Source: Clostridia bacterium (GTDB lineage Bacteria; Bacillota; Clostridia; Oscillospirales; CAG-272). From it: 64,000 nt of DNA. The stretch is from positions 136,259 to 200,258 of the forward strand of contig JAFTYE010000003.1 in the NCBI GenBank assembly GCA_017464805.1, given 5' to 3'. Positions 50,331 to 60,246 of the stretch are shown piece by piece; within the stretch, counting starts at the first letter, position 1, and every line of letters begins with the position of its first letter. A program made the translations under genes and the position numbers. Under the pieces are notes generated by a model that worked only from the letters and a program-made list of their open reading frames with translations, was not told where the DNA came from and ran no database searches.

Positions 50331-50337
50331 TGAATAT

Positions 50338-50369
50338 AAAAAAGGCGATGCCGCGGCATCGCCTTTTTT
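50338..50369. terminator. bidirectional terminator
   Basis: AAAAAAGGCGATGCC (50338-50352), loop GC, GGCATCGCCTTTTTT (50355-50369). Ends both the relQ pair and the nagB-like gene at 50383. Confidence 0.9.
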
Positions 50370-50382
50370 GTGGTATGTGAGA

Positions 50383-51357
50383 TCAGTAGCCGACCTTCTC
50401 CCAGCATTCGAAGGGAGCGGCAAGCTCCTCGCTGATGTAGACCTGGGTCTTTTTGGTCTGCAACATGGTACTGGGCAGGTAGGGGGTAATGGGGCCGTGC
50501 GTGCAAAGACGCGAGGTCATTCTCTGCCAGGAAGAGAACGTGCCGCAGGTTGCGAGCGCGTGCACCTCGATGCGCTCCTTGGCGCGCATTACGTCCAGCG
50601 GGCCGATGGTAGCGGCGCAGGGAGGGACGTTGGCGATATCGCCCGACTGGCCGAAGGTACCGTTGAGGGAATTCTGCATGATGGTCATGGGGTGGAGCTT
50701 CACGATCTGGGCGGGCTGGTTCAGCCACTCCTCGATGTCGCCCGAACCGATGAACTCGGGAATGGGGTCGACGAAAGCCATGTGACCGGCCCATCCGGGA
50801 GAGGTGGAGGCGATGTCCGCGCCCGTGCCCTCGGTGATGTCGTCGATGATCTTGGAGTAATCCTTGATATTGGCATTGGTGGGGAAGTGTACGTTCTCCA
50901 TAGGCATGCGGAGCTTCTCGTCGATCTGGTAGTACAGGTACTTGATCATGGAGTGTGCGAAGCCTGCCTCGTAGGTGATGGGGGCGATGTTGCCGTCCTG
51001 ATCGGCCCACTCGTCCTCGGCAACGAGGTGCACCTTGGAGCAGTCAACCTTGAAGTAGTTGATTAGCTGGGCAAGAGGAATGTAGGTGTCCGGTTCGGGA
51101 TTGCCAAGGATCATGGTAAAGGACTTGCCTGCTTCGGAGGCCTCCTTCAGTCTGGTGAACAGGGTGGAAATGAGAACGGGATGGGGGTTCATCATCACCT
51201 TTATTTCAAATTCGGGATGCCACCAAGGCTCTCTCTTTTCAAGATCCTTGCCGCTGAGGCTGCGAACGTACTCGCAGACGGCCTTGTCCTTGAAGGGAAC
51301 GAAATCCGCAGGCATAAAGTCAAACTTGGTTGCGGGATCGGTGATAAAGTTGCTCAT
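50383..51357 (-). CDS. NagB-family sugar-phosphate isomerase/deaminase, divergent
   Basis: 324 residues, about 60 longer than ordinary glucosamine-6-phosphate deaminases. The N-terminal domain keeps the acidic pair in VAEDEWAD, but the usual motif GxGxDGHxAFNEP reads SPGWAGHMAFVDP: the catalytic aspartate is an alanine, the following His is kept. Later segments (THGPITPYLPSTMLQTKKT) match the family. Coupled to nagA (four-base overlap), so an amino-sugar phosphate substrate is likely, but deaminase activity is uncertain. ATG 51357 has AGGAG. Confidence 0.75.
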   Translation of the reverse strand: MSNFITDPATKFDFMPADFVPFKDKAVCEYVRSLSGKDLEKREPWWHPEFEIKVMMNPHPVLISTLFTRLKEASEAGKSFTMILGNPEPDTYIPLAQLINYFKVDCSKVHLVAEDEWADQDGNIAPITYEAGFAHSMIKYLYYQIDEKLRMPMENVHFPTNANIKDYSKIIDDITEGTGADIASTSPGWAGHMAFVDPIPEFIGSGDIEEWLNQPAQIVKLHPMTIMQNSLNGTFGQSGDIANVPPCAATIGPLDVMRAKERIEVHALATCGTFSSWQRMTSRLCTHGPITPYLPSTMLQTKKTQVYISEELAAPFECWEKVGY

Positions 51358-51371
51358 GTCGTATCTCCTTT

Positions 51372-52520
51372 TCAATTTTGTTTTACAATGCCACCGTGCA
51401 GAACGGTGTGAAGGACATGGAATCGGTGGTTCACCACGGTCAGGTTGGCGATATTGCCTTTTTTAATGCAACCGCGATCGGATAGGCCCAAAAGGGTGGC
51501 GGGATTGGTAGACGCATAACGGAACACCTGGCATATCGAGGCACCCGTGTGCTTCATCATGTTGCGGCATGGACCGTCAAGGATCATTTTGCTGCCCGCG
51601 ATCTCGCCTGCGAAATCGAAGTTGATGTCGTCCGCACCCTGGTACAGCTCACCGTCGGGCATTGGTCCGTGCGCCACCAGCGCGTCCGCGATCAGGATGA
51701 TGCGCTCATCCCCTTTGATGCGGCGGACCAGGCGAAGCATGAACGGGTCCACGTGAATGCCCACCTTGTCGCAGATCAGCTCGGTGTACATATCTCCATC
51801 GTAAAGCGCCGCCTCGTCCACACAGGCGGTGCGGCATTCGGGATAGCGGGAAAGCGTGCCGGTCGCGTTGGTGTGGTGGGTGGCCAGACGCAGACCGTAG
51901 GGCTTGAAGCGCGCAATATCCTGGGGGGTTGCCTCACTATGCGCGACCGAGAAGACTGCGCGGGGGTTCTTCGCCTTGGCATATTCCACGAATTCATCAA
52001 GACCCTCTCGCTCGGGTGCGATGCACCACACGCGTGCAAGATCCCCCGCCTCGTCCACCACCTTTTGATAGTCTTCACGACACACGGGTCCCTTCCAAGG
52101 GTTGCTTTCGCGGTTACAGCCGTATTTCGGGTTGAGGTACGGCCCTTCCATATACAAGCCGATGATGTTGTTCGCCTTGCCCGACTCCATGGCAGAACGG
52201 ATGAGACGGATCGCACGGACGTAGGCATCTGCGTCCATGCTGTAATACAGGGCGGGCAAAACATCGGTCACCCCGTGGTCAAGCAGGGTGGAGGCGGCCT
52301 TCACGGGATCGTCCGTGAACAGGATCTCACCATCCGCGTGGGTATGAATGTCAAAGAGGCCCGGCCCCACGTAGGCGCCGTCCACATCCAACACCTCTGC
52401 CCCCTGGGGGATGGTGATCCTTCTGCCGAAGTCCAGAATTTTTCCCTCCTCGATCAGCAGTGTGGCATCCTCAATGTAGTGATCGGGCATCACGAGCGTT
52501 GCGTTCTTGATGGCAAGCAT
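51372..52520 (-). CDS. nagA: N-acetylglucosamine-6-phosphate deacetylase
   Basis: 382 residues, amidohydrolase superfamily. Metal and substrate motifs: DIHTHADGE (about 58-66), LYMEGPYLNPKYG (about 125), THHTNATGTL (about 217), and ILIADAL (about 275). It removes acetate from GlcNAc-6-P, giving glucosamine-6-P for the downstream isomerase. AAAGGAG precedes ATG 52520. Divergent from a LacI regulator. Confidence 0.92.
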   Translation of the reverse strand: MLAIKNATLVMPDHYIEDATLLIEEGKILDFGRRITIPQGAEVLDVDGAYVGPGLFDIHTHADGEILFTDDPVKAASTLLDHGVTDVLPALYYSMDADAYVRAIRLIRSAMESGKANNIIGLYMEGPYLNPKYGCNRESNPWKGPVCREDYQKVVDEAGDLARVWCIAPEREGLDEFVEYAKAKNPRAVFSVAHSEATPQDIARFKPYGLRLATHHTNATGTLSRYPECRTACVDEAALYDGDMYTELICDKVGIHVDPFMLRLVRRIKGDERIILIADALVAHGPMPDGELYQGADDINFDFAGEIAGSKMILDGPCRNMMKHTGASICQVFRYASTNPATLLGLSDRGCIKKGNIANLTVVNHRFHVLHTVLHGGIVKQN

Positions 52521-52546
52521 GGTAGTACTCTCCTTTTGTTGATTTT

Positions 52547-52575
52547 ATTGTATAATGTTGCGCTTTTCTTGTCAA
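52547..52575 (-). promoter_or_regulatory. promoter of nagA and the nagB-like gene
   Basis: Minus strand TTGACA (52575-52570), 17 bases, TACAAT (52552-52547). Confidence 0.75.
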
Positions 52576-52586
52576 GATGGTTGCGA

Positions 52587-52601
52587 ACGAAAAATTTTCG
52601 T
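52587..52601. promoter_or_regulatory. candidate LacI-family operator
   Basis: ACGAAAA-A-TTTTCGT, a perfect 7+1+7 palindrome lying between the two divergent promoters, 11 bases upstream of the minus-strand -35 and seven upstream of the plus-strand -35. LacI operators usually have a CG centre; this one has A/T. Confidence 0.5.
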
Positions 52602-52608
52602 AAATCTC

Positions 52609-52637
52609 TTGAAAAAACGCCTCGCGTGCGGTATACT
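52609..52637 (+). promoter_or_regulatory. promoter of the LacI-family regulator
   Basis: TTGAAA (52609-52614), 17 bases, TATACT (52632-52637). Confidence 0.7.
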
Positions 52638-52678
52638 GAAAGGGCAAACAAGTATTTAGACCAAACAGGAGGTTAAGC

Positions 52679-53662
52679 ATGACATTAACAAAGCTCGCCC
52701 AGCTGGCCGGGGTGTCGGTTTCCACGGTGTCGAAGGCTCTTTCGGAGAGTGCGGAGATCAGCGAGGGAACGCGCGCCGCCATTGTTGCGCTCGCAAAGGA
52801 GCACGGCTGCTACGAAAAATACTATAACCCCAAGTATCAAAAGAAGTTGATCGCGGTTCTGTGCCCCGAGATCCTCGGCAACCACTACGGTCGCATGGCC
52901 AACGATATGGAGCACGAGATCGCCGCGCACGGCGGTACGATGGTGCTTTCGGTTTTCGGCTTCCGTGCCGAAAAGCAACGGGAACTGGTGGAGTATTACA
53001 CGAAATTCGCTCGCGCCGACGGCATCATCGTGATCGAGCCTGCCGAAAAGGTGAAAAACGATACGGATATTCCCATCGTGCAGATCGGGCCGGAGAACGA
53101 ATCGCGCGGTGTGGACTGCGTAAAGGCCGAGCTTGCCCCCGCGATGGAGGAGGCGGTGCGCTATCTGCGCAAGCTCGGACATCGTCGCATCGGCTTTGTT
53201 GGAGAGGAGCTTGCTACCCCCGAGTACGAGGCCTTTCTTGAAACGGTCAGACGGGCAAGGCTGGAAATTTTGCCCGGACACGTGGCGGTCAGCTCCGCGC
53301 GCTTTGAGGAGGCGGGTCGTGATGCGATGGGCAAGATCCTGTCGACGGGTGACGAGCTGCCCACCGCCGTTTTTGCGGCATACAGCCACATCGCGCTGGG
53401 GACGCGGCGGTTTCTTCTCGAAAAGGGACTGTCCGTGCCGCGTGACATGTCGATCATCTGCATGGACGATATCCTGTCGGACACCTACCAGTGGGGGGAT
53501 CTTTCTTGTATCCGTATGCACATCGGCGAGCTGTGCGCCTCGGCGACCGAGCTGCTTTTTGCCAAGCTTCGTAAGGGGCACGGCCGCACCAAGCGATCGG
53601 TTTCGGTGATCCGTGAATTTTCCCATGGGGATACCGTTGCGCCGCCTGTGGAGAAGACGTAA
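52679..53662 (+). CDS. LacI-family transcriptional regulator
   Basis: 327 residues. N-terminal helix-turn-helix MTLTKLAQLAGVSVSTVSKAL, then a hinge and a periplasmic-binding-type ligand domain (about 60-320), which has FAAYSHIALGTRRFLLEKG and CMDDIL near 260. AGGAGG precedes ATG 52679. Its promoter is divergent from nagA and the operator candidate lies between, so it probably controls amino-sugar use; the effector may be GlcNAc-6-P or GlcN-6-P. Confidence 0.88.
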   Translation: MTLTKLAQLAGVSVSTVSKALSESAEISEGTRAAIVALAKEHGCYEKYYNPKYQKKLIAVLCPEILGNHYGRMANDMEHEIAAHGGTMVLSVFGFRAEKQRELVEYYTKFARADGIIVIEPAEKVKNDTDIPIVQIGPENESRGVDCVKAELAPAMEEAVRYLRKLGHRRIGFVGEELATPEYEAFLETVRRARLEILPGHVAVSSARFEEAGRDAMGKILSTGDELPTAVFAAYSHIALGTRRFLLEKGLSVPRDMSIICMDDILSDTYQWGDLSCIRMHIGELCASATELLFAKLRKGHGRTKRSVSVIREFSHGDTVAPPVEKT

Positions 53663-53679
53663 TTTTGCCGGATTTTCGA

Positions 53680-53708
53680 TTGACACCTATACCATTTTGT
53701 GATATAAT
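53680..53708 (+). promoter_or_regulatory. consensus promoter of the topoisomerase subunit gene
   Basis: TTGACA (53680-53685), 17 bases, TATAAT (53703-53708). Confidence 0.85.
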
Positions 53709-53748
53709 ATATAGTTGAGAAAGAATTACAAAAAACGGAGGAACACCC

Positions 53749-55746
53749 GTGGCAAAGGCGAAGCAAACGGCCTATAATGACCAAAGCATAACCAAACTGA
53801 AGGGAAAGGACCGCGTCCGCCTGCGTCCTGCCGTGATTTTCGGCTCGGACGGGCTGGAGGGCTGCCAGCATTCCTTCTTTGAGATCCTGGCCAACTCCGT
53901 GGACGAGGCTCGTGCGGGCTACGGTAGCGAGATCACCGTGATTGCCTACCGCGATCTTTCCATCCGCGTAGAGGATAACGGCCGCGGCGTGCCGCTCGGA
54001 TATAACGAAAAAGAGGGCTGCTACAACTGGGAGCTGATTTACTGCGAGCTTTACGCGGGCGGTAAATACGAAAACAACAGCGAGGGCAGTGCCTACGACT
54101 ACTCCCTCGGTCTCAACGGGCTTGGTGCCTGTGCGACCCAGTACAGCTCGGAGTTTATGCAGGTTGCCTCGTATAAGGACGGCAAGGTTTTTGAGATCGA
54201 CTTCAAGGGCGGCGATCCCGCAGGCGAGCTGCGCGAGCGTCCCCAGGGAAAGGGGGATCGCCGCTCGGGCACGACCGTGTATTGGCGTCCCGATATCAAG
54301 GTGTTCAACGACATCCGCATCCCGCAGGAATTTTTCGTTTCCACCATGCGCCGCCAAGCGATCGTCAACGCGGGCGTGCGATTTGTGTTGAAGCTGGAAA
54401 AGGAAAACGGCGAATTTGAGGAATCCGTCCACTTTTATGCGAACGGCATTGCCGATTATATCACCGAGCTGACGGGGGAGGAGGCCATGACCGCCCCCGT
54501 GCTCTGGAAGATGGAGACCATGGGCCGCGACCGCGAGGACAAACCCGACTACAAGCTCCGCGCGGAGATCGCCTTCTGTACGTCCAAGACGGTCAGCGCA
54601 TCCGAATATTACCACAACTCCAGTTATCTGGAGCTGGGCGGCTCGCCCGACAAGGCCGTGCGCTCCGCCTTCACCTTCGCCGTGGACAAATATCTGCGTG
54701 CGACGGGGAAGTACTCCAAAAACGAGGCGAAGATCGCCTACCAGGATATCGAGGACTGCCTTGTCATCATCATCAACAGTGCCTCGACCGAGACCTCTTA
54801 CGAGAACCAGACCAAAAAGGCGATCAACAATGTCTTTATCACCAAGGCTCTGACCGAATACATCAAGCAGCAGCTCGAAATTTATTTTGCCGAGAACCCC
54901 GCCGCCGCCGACCTCATCGGCGCGCAGGTACTGCTTAACAAGCGCAGCCGCGAAACGGCCGAAAGCAACCGCCTTTCCCTCAAAAAGAAGCTCGCCGCCT
55001 CGTCCATGGACATTACCAACCGCGTGGAGAAGTTTATCGCGTGTCAGTCCAAAGATCCCGAGATCCGCGAGCTGTATATCGTCGAGGGTGACTCGGCTGC
55101 GGGTGCCTGTAAGCAGGGGCGCGACGCGACCTTCCAGGCCATCATCCCCGTGCGCGGTAAGACGCTCAACTGCATGAAGAGCAACTACGCCCGCATCTTT
55201 GAGAGCAAGATTATTGTCGATCTGCTCCGTGTGATCGGATGCGGCGTGGAGCTGCATGAGAAGGTCAAGACCGACATGCCCCCCTTTGATTTTAACGCTC
55301 TGCGTTGGAGCAAGATCATCATCTGTACCGATGCGGACGAGGACGGCTTCCAGATCCGTACCCTGCTCCTGACCCTGTTCTATCGCCTGCTTCCCACCCT
55401 GATCGAGCGGCAGAAGGTCTTTATCGCGGAATCCCCCCTGTTTGAGATCACCACCAAGGACAAGACCTACTTCGCCTACAACGAGAACGAGAAGGCCGAG
55501 ATCCTTGCGAAGCTCGGAAATACCAAATACACCCTTCAACGCTCCAAGGGTCTCGGTGAAAATGAGGCTGACATGATGTGGCACACGACCATGAACCCCG
55601 CCACCCGCCGCCTCATCGCCGTGGTACCCGCGGATGCAGAGGAAACGCTCCGCATGTTTGATGTCCTGATGGGGGATGCTTTACAGGAACGCAAGAAATT
55701 CATCGTGGATAACGGACACCGCTACATCAAGGATGCGGATTTTTGA
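53749..55746 (+). CDS. type II topoisomerase subunit B (ParE/GyrB-like), unpaired
   Basis: 665 residues. GHKL ATPase: EILANSVDEARAG (usual DNSIDE; the asparagine is kept), DNGRGVPLG, and the loop GLNGLGACATQ. Toprim: EGDSAAGACKQGRD (about residue 445) and TDADEDG (about 520; usual DADVDG), keeping the metal acids. It ends with a GyrB-type segment (KGLGENEADMMW). GTG start 53749 with GGAGG upstream. No parC or gyrA follows; gpmI is the next gene. Topoisomerase IV-type subunit is the best guess. Confidence 0.82.
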   Translation: MAKAKQTAYNDQSITKLKGKDRVRLRPAVIFGSDGLEGCQHSFFEILANSVDEARAGYGSEITVIAYRDLSIRVEDNGRGVPLGYNEKEGCYNWELIYCELYAGGKYENNSEGSAYDYSLGLNGLGACATQYSSEFMQVASYKDGKVFEIDFKGGDPAGELRERPQGKGDRRSGTTVYWRPDIKVFNDIRIPQEFFVSTMRRQAIVNAGVRFVLKLEKENGEFEESVHFYANGIADYITELTGEEAMTAPVLWKMETMGRDREDKPDYKLRAEIAFCTSKTVSASEYYHNSSYLELGGSPDKAVRSAFTFAVDKYLRATGKYSKNEAKIAYQDIEDCLVIIINSASTETSYENQTKKAINNVFITKALTEYIKQQLEIYFAENPAAADLIGAQVLLNKRSRETAESNRLSLKKKLAASSMDITNRVEKFIACQSKDPEIRELYIVEGDSAAGACKQGRDATFQAIIPVRGKTLNCMKSNYARIFESKIIVDLLRVIGCGVELHEKVKTDMPPFDFNALRWSKIIICTDADEDGFQIRTLLLTLFYRLLPTLIERQKVFIAESPLFEITTKDKTYFAYNENEKAEILAKLGNTKYTLQRSKGLGENEADMMWHTTMNPATRRLIAVVPADAEETLRMFDVLMGDALQERKKFIVDNGHRYIKDADF

Positions 55747-55779
55747 TATGAAAAAATAAAAGAAAAAAGGATAAATGTT

Positions 55780-57432
<1,653 letters not shown>

Positions 57433-57452
57433 TTGCCAAAAGGAGAACAGAC

Positions 57453-58691
57453 ATGAAACAGCACGAATACCTGGCTACCGTGGATGCAGAGCTTGCCGCC
57501 GCCTGCGACGAGGAGCTTGCCCGTCAGCAGTCCACCATTGAGTTGATCGCATCCGAGAACATCGTGTCCCCCGCCGTCCTTGCCGCAGCAGGCACGGTGC
57601 TGACCAATAAATATGCCGAGGGCTATCCCGCCCATCGTTACTACGGCGGCTGCTACGCCGTGGACGTGGTCGAGGAGTTGGCCCGCGAGCGAGCCAAGAA
57701 GCTCTTCGGTGCGGAGCATGCCAACGTCCAGCCCCACAGCGGCGCGTCGGCAAATTTGGCCGTCTTCTTCGCCCTGCTTACCCCCGGTGACACGGTTATG
57801 GGCATGAACCTTGCCCACGGCGGTCACCTCTCCCACGGCTCGCCCGTCAATATCTCGGGTAAGTACTTCAACATCGTCCCCTACGGCGTGGCCGACGGTG
57901 ACGAGCGCATCGACTATGACGAGATGCGAAAGATTGCCCTGGATTGCAAGCCCAAGATGATCGTGGTGGGCGCGTCCGCCTATTCCCGTACCATCGACTT
58001 TGCACGTTGCCGCGAGATCGCCGACGAGGTCGGCGCGTACCTGATGGTCGATATGGCGCACATCGCGGGCCTTGTGGCCGCAGGTGTGCATCCGTCTCCC
58101 GTTCCGCATGCCGATATCGTGACCACCACCACGCACAAGACCCTGCGCGGTCCGCGCGGGGGCTTAATCCTGTGCCGTGAGCAGTATGCCAAGCAGATCG
58201 ACAAGGCCGTGTTCCCCGGCACGCAGGGCGGCCCGCTGATGCACATCATCGCCGCCAAGGCCGCCGCACTCGGCGAGGCACTTAAGCCCGAATTTGTCGA
58301 ATACCAGAAGCAGATCGTGAAAAACGCCAAGGTGCTTTCCGAGGAGTTGATCAAGTACGGCTTCAAGGTCGTGTCGGGCGGCACGGATAACCACCTGATG
58401 CTGCTGGATCTCCGTCCCTTTGATATCACGGGTAAGGAGCTGGAGCGACGACTCGACGAGGTGCACATCACCGCCAACAAAAATACCATCCCGAACGATC
58501 CGCAAAGCCCCTTCGTGACCAGCGGTGTTCGTCTTGGCACCCCCGCCGTTACCACCCGCGGTTTCAAGGAGGACGAGATGCGTCTTATCGCCCGCTTCAT
58601 CTACGAGGTAGCCTCCGACTTTGAGGGCAACCGTGACCGCGTAGCCGCAGAGGTCGCAGAGCTCTGCCGCCGCTTCCCAATCTACGAATAA
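57453..58691 (+). CDS. glyA: serine hydroxymethyltransferase
   Basis: 412 residues, PLP fold type I. The PLP lysine is in [13 protein letters not shown] (about residue 226), with [10 protein letters not shown] at the N-terminus and the GGHLSHGS loop near 120. It follows gpmI by 20 bases with AGGAGAA. The pairing of gpmI and glyA fits 3-phosphoglycerate-derived serine and one-carbon supply. AGGAG before ATG 57453. Confidence 0.96.
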   Translation: MKQHEYLATVDAELAAACDEELARQQSTIELIASENIVSPAVLAAAGTVLTNKYAEGYPAHRYYGGCYAVDVVEELARERAKKLFGAEHANVQPHSGASANLAVFFALLTPGDTVMGMNLAHGGHLSHGSPVNISGKYFNIVPYGVADGDERIDYDEMRKIALDCKPKMIVVGASAYSRTIDFARCREIADEVGAYLMVDMAHIAGLVAAGVHPSPVPHADIVTTTTHKTLRGPRGGLILCREQYAKQIDKAVFPGTQGGPLMHIIAAKAAALGEALKPEFVEYQKQIVKNAKVLSEELIKYGFKVVSGGTDNHLMLLDLRPFDITGKELERRLDEVHITANKNTIPNDPQSPFVTSGVRLGTPAVTTRGFKEDEMRLIARFIYEVASDFEGNRDRVAAEVAELCRRFPIYE

Positions 58692-58703
58692 GACCGACCT
58701 GGT

Positions 58704-59234
58704 ATGCATATTGCAGCAGACTGTATCGGCTACTTTGCCGTATTTCTTGGCCTTTTCAGCTACGTAAGCACCAAAAGAAAGCCGATCTATATCATGAAGG
58801 GCGTGACCGATGCTCTTTGGGTCATCAACCTGGCGATGTACGGCATGTATACCGCCGCGTTTATCAACTGTATGAATATCGGTAGAACCACGGTCTCTTA
58901 TTTTCGCGAGGATAAAAAATGGGCGGCGCATCGCATCTGGCTTCCGATCTTTTTGGCGGCAACGCTGATTTCTCCCATCCTGACCTGGGCAGGGTCGATC
59001 AGTCTGCTTCCCTCGATTGGCAGCCTTCTGGCCTGTTTCGGATATTACATGCACAGCCCCCTTGCCTTGAAGTGCTTTGTGTTGCCCGGCACGGCGCTTT
59101 GGCTGGTCTACGGTATCCTGTCGGGTAATATCTCCTTGATCGTGGGAAACGTGCTGAACGTGACCTCGCTTTCGATTGGAATTGTTCGCGAGATCGTTGC
59201 TCTCAAAAAAACGCATGCAAAAAGCGAGCCGTAA
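58704..59234 (+). CDS. YgjV-family membrane protein
   Basis: 176 residues with about five to six hydrophobic segments (e.g. CIGYFAVFLGLFSY, GVTDALWVINLAMYG, WLPIFLAATLIS, LLPSIGSLLACFGYYM, ISLIVGNVLNVTSL). The family is described as a bacterial inner membrane protein with no established role. Starts 12 bases after glyA. No ribosome site stronger than AAGACC is visible. A terminator overlaps the stop codon. Confidence 0.82.
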   Translation: MHIAADCIGYFAVFLGLFSYVSTKRKPIYIMKGVTDALWVINLAMYGMYTAAFINCMNIGRTTVSYFREDKKWAAHRIWLPIFLAATLISPILTWAGSISLLPSIGSLLACFGYYMHSPLALKCFVLPGTALWLVYGILSGNISLIVGNVLNVTSLSIGIVREIVALKKTHAKSEP

Positions 59235-59249
59235 AACGGCTCGCTTTTT
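59219..59249 (+). terminator. terminator of the gpmI-glyA-ygjV unit
   Basis: AAAAAGCGAGCCGT (59219-59232), loop AAA, ACGGCTCGCTTTTT (59236-59249). Overlaps the last codons of the ygjV-family gene. Confidence 0.88.
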
Positions 59250-59313
59250 GTAAATTCTGTTTCCATTTTTGCCGATTGTATGCTATAATAGAGGAGAGAA
59301 AGAGGGTGAGCCG

Positions 59314-60213
59314 ATGGAAAAATCTAAAATTTCGGGCCTTGTGCTCGTTAACAAAGAACTGGGCATGACCTCGCAAACGGTCGTCAACCGCGTCAAGCGT
59401 TTGTTTTCGGCGGACAAGGCGGGACATACGGGCACCCTTGACCCTATGGCCACGGGCGTGCTACCAATCCTGCTTGGTCGCGCCGTCAAGGCAAGCGAAT
59501 TCCTGCTCACCTCGCGTAAGCATTACCGCGCCACCCTGCTGCTCGGCACAGAAACCGACACCGAGGACGTCACTGGCTCCGTTTTGCGCCAAACCGATGA
59601 GATTCCCTGCGAGCGAACGGTGTACGAGGCCTGTTACGGTATGATCGGTGACAGCCTGCAAATCCCCCCCATGTATTCTGCCATCCGCGTGGGCGGCCGC
59701 CGCCTGATGGAGCTGGCCCGCGAGGGGAAGACCGTGGAGCGCGAGGCGCGCCCCATCACGGTGTATAAGTTGGATGCCCGCCGCACGGGCGAGCGCACCT
59801 ACGAGCTGGACGTGGAATGCTCCAAGGGTACGTACATCCGCACCCTGTGCGCCGATATCGGCAAAAAGCTTGGCTGCGGCGGTACGATGGCCGCCCTCTG
59901 CCGTACCGAGGCGGCGGGGTATCCGCTTTCCGCCGCCCACACGCTTGCAGAGCTGGAGGAAATGAGTGAGGCGGAGCGCCTGTCTTTCGTCATCCCGCCC
60001 GCAGATATCTTCGCCTCTGTCGAGGCCCTGACCCTGCCGCCCTTTTACGCGCGCCTCGCGCATAACGGACAGCCGATCTACCTCAAAAAAATTGGTCGCG
60101 CCGACCCCCTCGGCACGCATTTGCGCCTGTATGATGAGGCAGGCTTCTTCGCTCTTGGTGAGGTAAGAGAGGAAGAGGCGGGAATTGCCGTCCGTCCGAT
60201 GCGGCAGTTTTGA
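59314..60213 (+). CDS. truB: tRNA pseudouridine-55 synthase
   Basis: 299 residues. The catalytic aspartate is in GHTGTLDPMATGVLP (about residue 38). N-terminal LVLVNKELGMTSQ, then YRATLLLGTETDTED and the PP.YSAI..GG...YE segment are seen. A PUA-like tail is present. ATG 59314 follows GAGGGTGAG; a TATAAT at 59284-59289 is the only promoter mark. addA follows after 33 bases. Confidence 0.94.
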   Translation: MEKSKISGLVLVNKELGMTSQTVVNRVKRLFSADKAGHTGTLDPMATGVLPILLGRAVKASEFLLTSRKHYRATLLLGTETDTEDVTGSVLRQTDEIPCERTVYEACYGMIGDSLQIPPMYSAIRVGGRRLMELAREGKTVEREARPITVYKLDARRTGERTYELDVECSKGTYIRTLCADIGKKLGCGGTMAALCRTEAAGYPLSAAHTLAELEEMSEAERLSFVIPPADIFASVEALTLPPFYARLAHNGQPIYLKKIGRADPLGTHLRLYDEAGFFALGEVREEEAGIAVRPMRQF

Positions 60214-60246
60214 TGTTCCATAGCTGAACAAGAAAGGAGAACACCT

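Noticed and set aside
53485..55584. Nearly 700-codon open frame antisense to the topoisomerase gene
   Set aside because: Opposes an intact gene with clear motifs and a promoter; composition fits a GC-driven shadow frame.
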